Source: Aliivibrio sp. S4MY1 (GTDB lineage: Bacteria > Pseudomonadota > Gammaproteobacteria > Enterobacterales > Vibrionaceae). From it: 42,254 nt of DNA. A program made the translations under genes and the position numbers. Positions 1 to 5,884 of the stretch are shown here, piece by piece. The notes beneath the pieces are model-generated. The model saw nothing but the letters and a program-made list of their open reading frames with translations, searched no databases and was not told where the DNA came from. Each line of letters starts with the position of its first letter. Position 1 is the stretch's first letter. The stretch lies in NCBI RefSeq assembly GCF_028765545.1, contig NZ_JARACP010000025.1, positions 1-42,254 on the forward strand, in the 5' to 3' direction.

Positions 1-45
1 ATGTCGTTAATGTGCTTGGGTGTATTCACTAATTTATCTCTTGAG

Positions 46-330
46 TTACTTAATAGTAGTAATGCCGTAACCGTTGTTTATGTGGATTACTTTGCGCTTT
101 TCATATTTGTAGTGACGCAACCTTTCCTCTAAATCAAACCTAACTTTGGCGATGTTTTCATTACGCATACGGTCTATGCAGGCTACGATTTTACGTGAGG
201 TGAAACGATCGCTTTTCTTTTCCACTTCATCGACAGCAAGCAATAGCTCAAGCAACCCGCCACTTCGATTAGCCGAGTAAATATCCTTGTAGAGCTGTTT
301 AATTGTCACTGACTTATTTGCTGTTTTCAT
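46..330 (-). CDS. Small hypothetical protein of the prophage element (paralogue of next gene)
   Basis: I do not recognise this family. The protein is about 94 residues, charged, with a basic C-terminal third. The ATG at 330 is chosen because an AGGTG sits about 6 bases upstream; a TTG 15 bases earlier is possible but has no good ribosome site. It resembles the neighbour at 339-605: both share a 'LYKDIY'/'LYAAVR'-like N-terminal segment followed by a Gly-Leu stretch, and an 'LEERLRHYKYEKRK'/'LSERLIQYKQYKLRR' C-terminal segment, so the two are probably a tandem duplication. It is the last complete gene of the leftward chain; a GTG with a plausible AGAGA site at 26-28 may start another gene that runs off the left edge. 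Function unknown. Confidence 0.6.
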   Translation of the reverse strand: MKTANKSVTIKQLYKDIYSANRSGGLLELLLAVDEVEKKSDRFTSRKIVACIDRMRNENIAKVRFDLEERLRHYKYEKRKVIHINNGYGITTIK

Positions 331-338
331 ATCAACAC

Positions 339-605
339 CTAACAATCTAAAGCGTCATCTAATCGCTGTCTTCTGAGCTTATATTGCTTGTACTGAATTA
401 ATCGCTCAGATAATGATTTATGACGTCTTATTTCAGTTTCTCTATGAAAAACAATGTGTGCCTTTTCTGATAAATCACACGCAATCATAACGCCGTGTTT
501 TGTGCGAGTTTTATCAAGAACTGCAATAGGACCAAGAGCACCCTCTGTGCGAACGGCTGCATAGAGCTCTTTGTAACTTGCTTTTATTGATGAATTATTT
601 CTCAT
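339..605 (-). CDS. Small hypothetical protein of the prophage element
   Basis: Unrecognised protein of about 88 residues, basic, no membrane segment or signal peptide. The ATG at 605 is preferred over a GTG at 614 because GGGAAG lies about 9 bases upstream of the ATG. It is a likely paralogue of the gene at 46-330 (conserved N-terminal 'YKELYAAVR' and C-terminal 'LSERLIQYKQYKLRR'). It lies 8 bases upstream of that gene and close behind 611-808, inside a run of short leftward genes with overlapping or near-touching ends, which suggests one polycistronic early transcript. Function unknown. Confidence 0.55.
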   Translation of the reverse strand: MRNNSSIKASYKELYAAVRTEGALGPIAVLDKTRTKHGVMIACDLSEKAHIVFHRETEIRRHKSLSERLIQYKQYKLRRQRLDDALDC

Positions 606-610
606 GGCTT

Positions 611-808
611 TCACTTCCCTTTTAAAGACCGAGCTTTTATCGAGATAACACCAAACGGATAAGCAGCAATAAGAACACTGCAGTTGTTGATGTAAAAACC
701 AAGCCCATTTCTACCAAATTTAAAAACGTATTTATTTTTGAGATCTGATAGTTTCATTTTTTCTTGACATAGCGTGCATATCATTTGTTTTACGTGCTTG
801 TTTTTCAT
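611..808 (-). CDS. Small hypothetical protein with a CxxC motif
   Basis: A 65-residue basic protein of unknown function. A single CTLC (CxxC) motif near residues 11-14 and one more Cys around residue 43 leave metal binding or a redox role possible, but there is no complete zinc-finger pattern. The ATG at 808 overlaps the stop of the upstream gene in an ATGA junction, and an AAGGAAG ribosome site lies just before it, so translation is probably coupled to 805-1188. Part of the leftward chain of the element. Confidence 0.55.
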   Translation of the reverse strand: MKNKHVKQMICTLCQEKMKLSDLKNKYVFKFGRNGLGFYINNCSVLIAAYPFGVISIKARSLKGK

Positions 809-1188
809 GCTTTCTTCCTTGCTAATCCGTGAGCTATATACCTAGTGATTAAGTTGATAGCTGACGACACATAAGTTAGTTGCAATACAACAAGAGCTGC
901 ATAAGCAATCATTAATGGCTCATATCCAGACAACGTAAAAGCGGTAGAAATAATTAACATTGCAGGAATGGATATTAGAAGTCCCGCAAACAAGAAACGC
1001 GCAAAAGCTGAGATGCAATACTTCCAACCTTTAGGCGCATTAAGCGCATTAGATTGCGAAAGATACTTATCATACATAGCTCCCCACGCATCAAAGCGCT
1101 CATCACAGGGCTCGTTATGCGCCTGTTGAGCCATGTATCTTTTGGCCATGAAAAGCAAAAACTCTTGCTTACTTGTGATTGGTTTCAT
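805..1188 (-). CDS. Small membrane protein with an N-terminal module shared with two micro-proteins of the element
   Basis: A 127-residue protein. The N-terminal 45 residues are soluble and carry a pattern (QEF, MA..YM, H..P, W...Y) that is also found in the two tiny proteins at 2156-2275 and 2292-2423. The C-terminal part has two hydrophobic helices, roughly residues 61-84 and 91-115, so it is probably an inner-membrane protein. It overlaps both neighbours by four bases (ATGA), typical of translational coupling. I do not recognise the family; fusion of the shared module to a membrane anchor is the notable feature. Confidence 0.6.
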   Translation of the reverse strand: MKPITSKQEFLLFMAKRYMAQQAHNEPCDERFDAWGAMYDKYLSQSNALNAPKGWKYCISAFARFLFAGLLISIPAMLIISTAFTLSGYEPLMIAYAALVVLQLTYVSSAINLITRYIAHGLARKKA

Positions 1189-1388
1189 TCTGATAACTCC
1201 AAGTGATTAATAGAAAACGAACCGATATATCCATCCAATGAAACAGCAACTTCGCCATAAACTATTCTAGGTTTGCTAGAAATTACGCCTTCATGGAAAT
1301 CCTCTTTATCAGAGACAATGCGGAAAAACTTCACTTTTGCACCGACAGGAAACGCTTTCGCTGCTTCTGGTACTGTCCAAGCTTTCAT
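1185..1388 (-). CDS. Small hypothetical protein, first gene of the leftward chain
   Basis: About 67 residues, no membrane segment; beta-rich in appearance with several Val/Gly and charged residues. The ATG at 1388 is chosen because AAGGA lies about 8 bases upstream; an in-frame start at 1430 lacks such a site. Its stop overlaps the start of 805-1188. It faces the rightward pair 1536-2115 across a roughly 150-base divergent intergenic region. Function unknown. Confidence 0.55.
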   Translation of the reverse strand: MKAWTVPEAAKAFPVGAKVKFFRIVSDKEDFHEGVISSKPRIVYGEVAVSLDGYIGSFSINHLELSE

Positions 1389-1470
1389 GCTGTATCCTTG
1401 TGTTGTTTTAGCTCTAACGCGAGCGACCATTTAAGAATTTATAGCCTCGTAACGTGAGGCGAACGACCAG

Positions 1471-1498
1471 TTGCGCACATGGTAAGCGGTGCTATGAT
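1471..1498 (+). promoter_or_regulatory. Candidate promoter for the proline-rich peptide / membrane protein pair
   Basis: TTGCGC (1471-1476), a 16-base spacer and TATGAT (1493-1498) resemble a sigma-70 promoter and would start transcription about 30 bases before the ATG at 1536. A short inverted repeat (GCCTC / GAGGC, about 1444-1460) lies just upstream and could be an operator. Prediction by eye only. Confidence 0.4.
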
Positions 1499-1535
1499 GT
1501 AGCTTCCAAAAAAACATCAACACACAAGGTATTAA

Positions 1536-1634
1536 ATGAATAAATTAAGTTATTACTCAATGGTAAGCTCCTCAGAAAAGTTTTCAGTTCCACCTGAGAA
1601 GCCGCCACCGCCGCCATCTAACAAAAAAGGATAA
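1536..1634 (+). CDS. Proline-rich 32-residue peptide
   Basis: A short reading frame with AAGG 7-8 bases before its ATG. It ends only four bases before the next gene. The peptide has a Ser-rich middle and a C-terminal 'PPEKPPPPPSNKKG' tail. The close spacing suggests it is translated, either as a leader that couples translation of 1639-2115 or as a functional partner. No homologue is known to me. The short length leaves doubt. Confidence 0.4.
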   Translation: MNKLSYYSMVSSSEKFSVPPEKPPPPPSNKKG

Positions 1635-1638
1635 ATTT

Positions 1639-2115
1639 ATGAGTAACCAATTAGCTCGACATGAATTAATGTTTAACATTCACTACTCTCATTCGCTTGC
1701 AGATATGAATGCTTGCTATTATCAGCGCATCAGTTCCAGTATTACTTTTTTATCAATACTTCTTGGTACCACTGTGATGGCGACAAACCTTAATTCGTTA
1801 TTTGTCGGCTTTTTGGTTACTGCATTTTCAACTTTTTCTTTTGTGGTTAAACCCGGCGAAAAGGGTGTTTTATTTCAAATTCAACAAAAGCGTTACATTG
1901 AATTGATTGAAACATCACTTTCCGATACAGAGCTAATGCAAGCATTTCAGGTTATTCAAAAAGATGATTTAAAAACCATTCGCAATTTTGAAGCCGCCGC
2001 TTACATTAGAGCAGGTAAAATAATGGGTTTAGATGTAAGTGATAAACAATTAACTCGATTTCAATTTTTTATGACTCACCTTGGCGGTGAAACATTAAAG
2101 CGAAAAGATAATTAA
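1639..2115 (+). CDS. Two-helix membrane protein, SLATT-like layout; probable cargo gene
   Basis: A 158-residue protein with a short soluble N-terminus, two closely spaced membrane helices (about residues 30-48 and 51-71) and a long, probably helical, C-terminal cytoplasmic region. That layout (helix, TM hairpin, long helix) resembles SLATT-domain proteins, which in other systems are pore-forming effectors; I cannot show homology by eye. It is transcribed against the surrounding leftward genes, has its own candidate promoter and is closed by a strong terminator at 2124-2150. This is the usual picture of a cargo gene in a prophage. A role in superinfection exclusion or defence is a guess from this context. 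Confidence 0.55.
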   Translation: MSNQLARHELMFNIHYSHSLADMNACYYQRISSSITFLSILLGTTVMATNLNSLFVGFLVTAFSTFSFVVKPGEKGVLFQIQQKRYIELIETSLSDTELMQAFQVIQKDDLKTIRNFEAAAYIRAGKIMGLDVSDKQLTRFQFFMTHLGGETLKRKDN

Positions 2116-2123
2116 CCTTAATT

Positions 2124-2150
2124 GGTGGCGTTAATTCGCCACCATTTTTT
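2124..2150 (+). terminator. Rho-independent terminator of the cargo unit
   Basis: GGTGGCG / CGCCACC stem with a six-base loop followed by ATTTTTT. It stands eight bases after the stop of 1639-2115 and separates it from the convergent leftward micro-genes. Confidence 0.85.
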
Positions 2151-2155
2151 CATCA

Positions 2156-2275
2156 TTAATCTGTATAGCTCTTATATAATTCAGTCCAACCATTAATCTG
2201 CGAGGCTACAGGTGCGCAGCTGTGATTTTCCGCATACGCCATGATCATCTTTATTAAAAAGTCTTCTCTGCTCAT
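2156..2275 (-). CDS. 39-residue protein, copy of a module repeated in the element
   Basis: The reading frame encodes 39 residues and starts 16 bases after the stop of the related gene at 2292-2423. The two proteins align along their length: an acidic/Gln-Phe start, 'KM..AY..NH', a central Pro-Ala, and 'W..L(Y/W)' near the end. The same pattern is the N-terminus of the membrane protein at 805-1188. Conservation between copies is the main argument that this very short frame is real. The ribosome site is weak. Function unknown. Confidence 0.5.
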   Translation of the reverse strand: MSREDFLIKMIMAYAENHSCAPVASQINGWTELYKSYTD

Positions 2276-2291
2276 CACTTATTCTTCTAAC

Positions 2292-2423
2292 TTACTGAGC
2301 CACGTTATTTGTGGCGCGCCATAAATCTGCCCAATCTTTCAAATGAGCGGTCGCCGGTGTGTGCCCATGATTTTGCATATATGCAATTGCCATTTTTGCG
2401 ATAAATTCTTGCTGTTGCATCAT
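2292..2423 (-). CDS. 43-residue protein, copy of a module repeated in the element
   Basis: Starts with ATGATG; the first ATG overlaps the TAA of the 307-residue gene upstream (TAATG), so translation is probably coupled. The product is 43 residues, predicted amphipathic helical, with conserved Phe, Lys-Met, Ala-Tyr, Asn-His, Pro and Trp positions shared with 2156-2275 and with residues 8-42 of the product of 805-1188. Unknown function; perhaps a small DNA- or protein-binding module. Confidence 0.55.
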   Translation of the reverse strand: MMQQQEFIAKMAIAYMQNHGHTPATAHLKDWADLWRATNNVAQ

Positions 2424-3346
2424 TACGTTGTCCTCAGTCGATAGCCACCGTTATTCCACGACTCTAAAATTGATTGTTGGTGGAGTAAGTTTAATATCTG
2501 CTTGCTTTGCTCTTGTGGTATACCAAAGGCCGCTTTTAACCCTCGATAACTAGGCTTTACTGCGCCACTTAAAATAGCCTCTTTCGCCTCACTTAAAACA
2601 CTTGCAGCAAAGTGCATCTCAAGTGTTTTGTTTGTACTTACACTTGGCAATACACTTTGAATTTGTTGACTTACACTTGGTGGTGTAACCGTTGTATTTA
2701 TTTGGCTTGATACACTTCTTACACTTGCTTCAAGTGTATTTAATGAATGTAAAGTGAGAGCCATGACGACAGAAACCACCTCGATAGATACCGCTATAAA
2801 CAAGGTGATTTTTGAGTCGTACTGGCTCAAAATTGAAGAGTCTTTTGCGTTTGATTGCGCGTGATAAAGCGCATTCAGCTCGTTGGTTACACGAGAAACC
2901 GTGATTGCCGTTTTATCCGCTTTTGATATTTGGTTTGCGCTGAGTTGCGTCTTAGAAAGTAACTGTAAGTTGTCTAACTCCAGTTTCTTATTATTGATTT
3001 GTTCGGTTATGGCCACGTTCTGTTTTGTGGCTACCGTCATTTGATTTGCGCCTTTCTCAATCGCTGAGATAGAAGCAATAGTACTTATCACCATAAGCGA
3101 GCCTGTTAACGCAACAAGAAGTAAGGCGATAAGTGAATTCTGTTTAGCGACAGTGGGTATAAAAGTGGGTGAAATAGTTTTTACTAAATCAAGAGTGATC
3201 CCAATGATCGCAAATATAGCCGCCACACCAATGGCAGAGCCTAATTCGTACATGAATGAATACGTTAGATATGCAGATGTAATCGCACACGAAAGCAATA
3301 CAAGCATGCAAAATGCTTTAGCTAGTGAAGCTAAGGAAATATTCAT
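2423..3346 (-). CDS. Membrane protein with coiled coil and C-terminal winged-helix-like domain
   Basis: A 307-residue protein of unrecognised family. Three hydrophobic segments lie near the N-terminus (about residues 8-30, 36-58 and 70-95), then a helical, probably coiled-coil stretch (about 95-165), and a fourth membrane segment (about 178-200). After a Ser/Thr/Val-rich linker the last 70 residues look like a small winged helix ('KPSYRGLKAAFGI', 'ILNLLHQQSILE', 'NGGYRL'). It would be a membrane-tethered DNA-binding protein. The linker coding region contains a cluster of TACACTTG repeats (2597-2738). It sits between the Cox-side early genes and the micro-genes, in a chain of leftward genes. 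A replication or segregation role is possible but unproven. Confidence 0.6.
   Translation of the reverse strand: MNISLASLAKAFCMLVLLSCAITSAYLTYSFMYELGSAIGVAAIFAIIGITLDLVKTISPTFIPTVAKQNSLIALLLVALTGSLMVISTIASISAIEKGANQMTVATKQNVAITEQINNKKLELDNLQLLSKTQLSANQISKADKTAITVSRVTNELNALYHAQSNAKDSSILSQYDSKITLFIAVSIEVVSVVMALTLHSLNTLEASVRSVSSQINTTVTPPSVSQQIQSVLPSVSTNKTLEMHFAASVLSEAKEAILSGAVKPSYRGLKAAFGIPQEQSKQILNLLHQQSILESWNNGGYRLRTT
2597..2738. repeat. Cluster of eight TACACTTG-type octamers in direct and inverted orientation
   Basis: Copies or close variants of TACACTTG on the plus strand at 2597-2604 (AACACTTG), 2639-2646, 2651-2658 (TACACTTT), 2672-2679, 2711-2718 (TACACTTC) and 2720-2727; inverted copies at 2620-2627 (CAAGTGTT) and 2731-2738 (CAAGTGTA). 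The pair 2720-2738 forms an 8-bp inverted repeat with a three-base spacer. The direct copies are all in one codon phase (they encode Ser-Val), so protein-level repetition is an alternative to a binding-site array. Confidence 0.6.
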
Positions 3347-3360
3347 AATACAGCCCTGAA

Positions 3361-3621
3361 TTAAAGAGGCATTGGTGGAGTGGCGTCAGAGCCAAACTCT
3401 GTTGCTACCGATAAAAGCGTTGAAGCTAGATCATGATCACCTAAATCGTAAGCCATCTGAGATAGCGAGCCGATTTGATTTGTTAGGCTTTCGCGCATTT
3501 TTTCTGAGCGGAAATGAAAAGAGCTGTCAGGCATACCATTTTCTTTCATGGCTTCCATTTGGAATTGATAACCTTGAAGCAATCCGTTATATACAACAGT
3601 AAGTGCGCTAGTGCTTGTCAT
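3361..3621 (-). CDS. Small hypothetical early protein
   Basis: About 86 residues, acidic, no membrane segment, with a Met-rich, helical look. The ATG at 3621 is preferred: it overlaps the end of the upstream gene by 14 bases and has a GAGAG about ten bases before it; an alternative start lies at 3645. It ends 14 bases before the 307-residue gene. Function unknown; by position it corresponds to the small genes that follow cox in P2-like early operons. Confidence 0.5.
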   Translation of the reverse strand: MTSTSALTVVYNGLLQGYQFQMEAMKENGMPDSSFHFRSEKMRESLTNQIGSLSQMAYDLGDHDLASTLLSVATEFGSDATPPMPL

Positions 3622-3835
3622 GATCCGTATTCTCTCGAATAACAACCTGTCGGTTGTTGTTTAACGTAATAATAGCGATTTTTTCATGGGGAAATATGAG
3701 CATTTCCTCCGCGAATTTGTTGTGTTTAATTTCCATCTGAACGATGGCGCGGTAGAAGTTCGACGAATATTCATGAGCAGGAACAATGCTAATTGGCTTG
3801 TGCTTTGTTACTGAGAATATTTGTACTGAAACCAT
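3608..3835 (-). CDS. Small hypothetical early protein
   Basis: A 75-residue, beta-rich looking protein of unknown family. It starts two bases after the stop of the Cox-like gene and overlaps the next gene, so it belongs to the same leftward transcript. The ribosome site is weak (ATAGGT), consistent with translational coupling. Function unknown. Confidence 0.5.
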   Translation of the reverse strand: MVSVQIFSVTKHKPISIVPAHEYSSNFYRAIVQMEIKHNKFAEEMLIFPHEKIAIITLNNNRQVVIRENTDHDKH

Positions 3836-3837
3836 AC

Positions 3838-4089
3838 CTATGCCACGTAAGTATCTTTAGGGACTTTTACATCCCAACCTGCCGCCTCTAAAGAGGCCAT
3901 AACCATTTGTGCCTGATTAACATAAAGCGTGGAACACTTCCCAATTTGAAGTGTTGGTATCTGGCATCTGTAGGCCATAGAGCGCACAGCCTCAAGTGTT
4001 AATCCGTGTTTTTGAGCGTATTCCCTTAAAGTAATCGGAGCCATATCTGGCTGAATGATTATTACTGGACGCTCACTATTTCCATTCAT
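3838..4089 (-). CDS. Cox/excisionase-like DNA-binding protein
   Basis: An 83-residue protein with a MerR/excisionase-type helix-turn-helix around residues 17-52: 'LREYAQKHGLTLEAVRSMA', then 'CQIPTLQIG'. This resembles P2 Cox, where the pattern is Tyr/Glu-Phe-Ala...Gly...Val-Arg-Met...Leu-Pro. In P2, Cox directs excision and represses the C promoter. Position supports the assignment: first gene of the leftward transcript, divergent from the C-like repressor, with the integrase beyond the repressor. A GAGGA site lies about 9 bases before the ATG. An inverted repeat AACACTTC / GAAGTGTT lies inside the gene (3933-3955). Confidence 0.7.
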   Translation of the reverse strand: MNGNSERPVIIIQPDMAPITLREYAQKHGLTLEAVRSMAYRCQIPTLQIGKCSTLYVNQAQMVMASLEAAGWDVKVPKDTYVA

Positions 4090-4121
4090 TTACTGTATCC
4101 TCTAAAAGTTTTACTGGCGCA

Positions 4122-4189
4122 GTCTGGTGCAACAGCCTGCAATACCACCCATACGTCTGGATTATTCCAGACAATTGTCAGGAGGTCAA
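4122..4189 (-). promoter_or_regulatory. Early leftward promoter with repressor operator (genetic switch)
   Basis: On the minus strand TTGACC (4189-4184), 17 bases, then AATAAT (4166-4161) form a strong sigma-70 promoter for cox and the early genes. An inverted repeat GTCTGGA / TCCAGAC (4155-4161 and 4166-4172) overlaps the -10 element. Another GTCTGG half-site starts at 4122, 33 bases away. These are the likely binding sites of the C-like repressor encoded just to the right. The repressor's own rightward promoter is not clear by eye. Confidence 0.6.
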
Positions 4190-4190
4190 C

Positions 4191-4487
4191 ATGTCTTTTG
4201 AAAAAAAACTAAAAGCTATAATTAAAGAAGAGGGTTATTCACAAGCAGGTTTTGCAAGTGAGATCGGGATATCAACATCAGCGGTGGAAAAGTATATTTC
4301 TGGAAAGCAGGAGCCTGCAGGAGGGGTTATGTTAAGAATTGTAAATCATGAAAAATTTAAAAAGTACACATTATGGCTAATGACTGGTGATGTTAATCCA
4401 GATGCCGGACAAATTTGCCCGGCTTTCTCAACTCAAGAGAAATGCGGATTAACTATTGGCAATGGCGATATACAGAAAAAGGCTTAG
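4191..4487 (+). CDS. P2 C-like immunity repressor
   Basis: A 98-residue protein, the same size as P2 C (99). The N-terminus has a Cro/C1-type helix-turn-helix (about residues 17-42: 'YSQAGFASEIGISTSAVEKY', then SGKQEP). The second half has the P2 C-like pattern 'FKKYTLWLMTGDVNPDAGQI'. There is no peptidase domain, so induction by RecA-type cleavage is not expected; P2-type repressors are dimers without autocleavage. An AGGAGG site precedes the ATG. It is followed closely by the integrase on the same strand, as C and int are in P2, so repressor and integrase are probably co-transcribed in the lysogen. Confidence 0.85.
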   Translation: MSFEKKLKAIIKEEGYSQAGFASEIGISTSAVEKYISGKQEPAGGVMLRIVNHEKFKKYTLWLMTGDVNPDAGQICPAFSTQEKCGLTIGNGDIQKKA

Positions 4488-4529
4488 CTGTTTTAGCTAT
4501 TGTTTTTTATCGTTGGGGAGGGCATTTCA

Positions 4530-5498
4530 ATGTCTATTAAATCTATCCCTAATGGTTATGAGGTCGATTGTCGTCCGCAAGGTCGAAGTGGTACACGGTA
4601 TAGAAAGAGATTTAAAACTAGGGCGGAAGCTGTTCAGTATGAACGTTGGCTTATCTCAACCCAGAACCAAAAGGGCTGGCTAGAGAAACCTAAAGATAAA
4701 AGACCGCTAATTACCTTGATTAACTTGTGGTACAAGCATTATGGACAGCAGCTTAAAACTGGCGAGAAAGAACTTAGGCATCTTATTAAATTAGATAAAG
4801 AACTTGGTCAGCCCAAAGCCTACCAAGTTACTAAGAGTCTTCTTTCTGATTATCGCGCTAACATGTTAGCTGCTGGAAAAAAAGCGACTACAATCAATAG
4901 AAATCACTGGCGATTAAGTGGTGTATTTAAAGTATTAATCAAGTCTGGAGAATTAGTTGGAGAGCATCCATTAAAGGGGTTCGCGCAATTAAAAGAGCCT
5001 AGTAGAGAGATGGGATTCTTGAGCCTTGATGAAATTAGGCTCTTGCTTAATTCTTTAGAAGGGGACGCTCTGAAAATTGCAAAGCTTAGTCTAGCTACTG
5101 GTGCGAGATGGAGTGAAGCCGCAAATCTAAGAGGCTCCAACCTTATCTCTGGTAAGGTAATATTTATTAATACTAAGAATGGTAAAAATAGAACGGTGCC
5201 AATAACCCCTGAGCTTTTTAGTGAGATATTCACAGGTAAAAGTGGGAGCTTGTTCAAGCCGTGTTATATGGATTTTTACGAAGTATTAAAGAGCCTTAAT
5301 TTTGATCTACCTAAAGGTCAGGCAGCGCATGTATTAAGGCATACATTTGCGAGTCATTTCATCATCAATGGAGGCAATATCTTGACCTTGCAGAGAATAC
5401 TAGGTCATGCGTCTGTGCTGCAGACAATGACATATGCACACCTTGCCCCAGACTATTTAACTGAGGCTTTAGAATTCAACCCTCTGGCCACATTGTGA
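4530..5498 (+). CDS. int: P2-family tyrosine-recombinase integrase
   Basis: A 322-residue integrase that catalyses site-specific insertion and excision of the element. The ATG at 4530 is chosen because GGGGAGGG lies about 8 bases upstream; a TTG 30 bases earlier is less likely. Residues 1-60 match the arm-binding N-terminus of P2 integrase. Catalytic residues are visible: Arg193 (ATGARW), His267 and Arg270 (HVLRH), His293 (LGH) and nucleophile Tyr302 (MTYAH). Length and sequence pattern are close to P2 Int. It lies 42 bases after the repressor and is the outermost gene of the element, next to the host yciN terminator, so attachment-site DNA should lie just to its right. Confidence 0.93.
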   Translation: MSIKSIPNGYEVDCRPQGRSGTRYRKRFKTRAEAVQYERWLISTQNQKGWLEKPKDKRPLITLINLWYKHYGQQLKTGEKELRHLIKLDKELGQPKAYQVTKSLLSDYRANMLAAGKKATTINRNHWRLSGVFKVLIKSGELVGEHPLKGFAQLKEPSREMGFLSLDEIRLLLNSLEGDALKIAKLSLATGARWSEAANLRGSNLISGKVIFINTKNGKNRTVPITPELFSEIFTGKSGSLFKPCYMDFYEVLKSLNFDLPKGQAAHVLRHTFASHFIINGGNILTLQRILGHASVLQTMTYAHLAPDYLTEALEFNPLATL

Positions 5499-5588
5499 CC
5501 CAACAGGTGTCATAATATGTAATAGTTAGTTATGTTTATAGTCAATAACTACTTGATTGCAATAATAACCTGTTGATACTTAAGATAT
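5499..5588. other. Probable attachment-site region at the integrase end of the element
   Basis: Integrase genes of this family lie beside their attachment site, so the element/chromosome joint is expected between the integrase stop (5498) and the yciN terminator (5589). The stretch holds an inverted pair CAACAGGT (5501-5508) and ACCTGTTG (5568-5575), and AGTTAT / ATAACT arms (5528-5533, 5544-5549), candidates for integrase arm sites. The core cannot be fixed without the other end of the element. Confidence 0.4.
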
Positions 5589-5617
5589 AAAAAAGGCTGA
5601 TTATTTCAGCCTTTTTT
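5589..5617. terminator. Bidirectional terminator between integrase and yciN
   Basis: A-run, GGCTGA / TCAGCC stem with a five-base loop, then T-run. It can stop both the rightward int transcript and the leftward yciN transcript. Probably host DNA that became the chromosomal boundary of the insertion. Confidence 0.85.
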
Positions 5618-5638
5618 ATTGTTTATAGTTACTAGAAT

Positions 5639-5884
5639 TTACTTAACGCTAAATTCTTTTGATAATTGGTGAGCAAGGTATTTAAACATATTAAATACAG
5701 CGGTTGTTTTTTCTGTTGGTAAGCCTTGCTCTGATAAAAAGTACTCACCTTTAAATACTAACACTTCGTCTTTTTCTTCTACGCTAGTTGCTCGCATACC
5801 TTCAACGTAGCTCTCGTGATCTTGAATGATTTGGTTGGCGATTAACAGTAAATCTGCCTCTGAAATGGATTTTTTATCGCTCAT
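5639..5884 (-). CDS. yciN: YciN family protein
   Basis: An 81-residue acidic protein that matches E. coli YciN in length and motifs (an 'ANQIIQDHE' helix, 'VLVFKGEYFL', 'EQGLPTEKTTAVFNMFKYLAH'). YciN is a small cytosolic protein of poorly known function. In E. coli it is also next to topA, and here it is divergent from topA, so synteny supports the call. It ends at the shared terminator at 5589-5617 and marks the host side of the inserted element. Confidence 0.9.
   Translation of the reverse strand: MSDKKSISEADLLLIANQIIQDHESYVEGMRATSVEEKDEVLVFKGEYFLSEQGLPTEKTTAVFNMFKYLAHQLSKEFSVK

Noticed and set aside
2597-2738. Repeat cluster considered as a CRISPR array
   Set aside because: Units are only eight bases, unevenly spaced, in both orientations, and inside a coding region; no spacers or cas genes.
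3153-3602. Plus-strand frames opposite the 307-residue and 3361-3621 genes
   Set aside because: No ribosome sites; the minus-strand frames are continuous, coupled and better supported.
4904-5257. 117-codon open frame on the minus strand inside the integrase
   Set aside because: Antisense to a clear integrase with all catalytic residues; no ribosome site.
5501-5575. CAACAGGT/ACCTGTTG pair as a terminator
   Set aside because: The arms are 59 bases apart with no T-run; an integrase-related site is more plausible.
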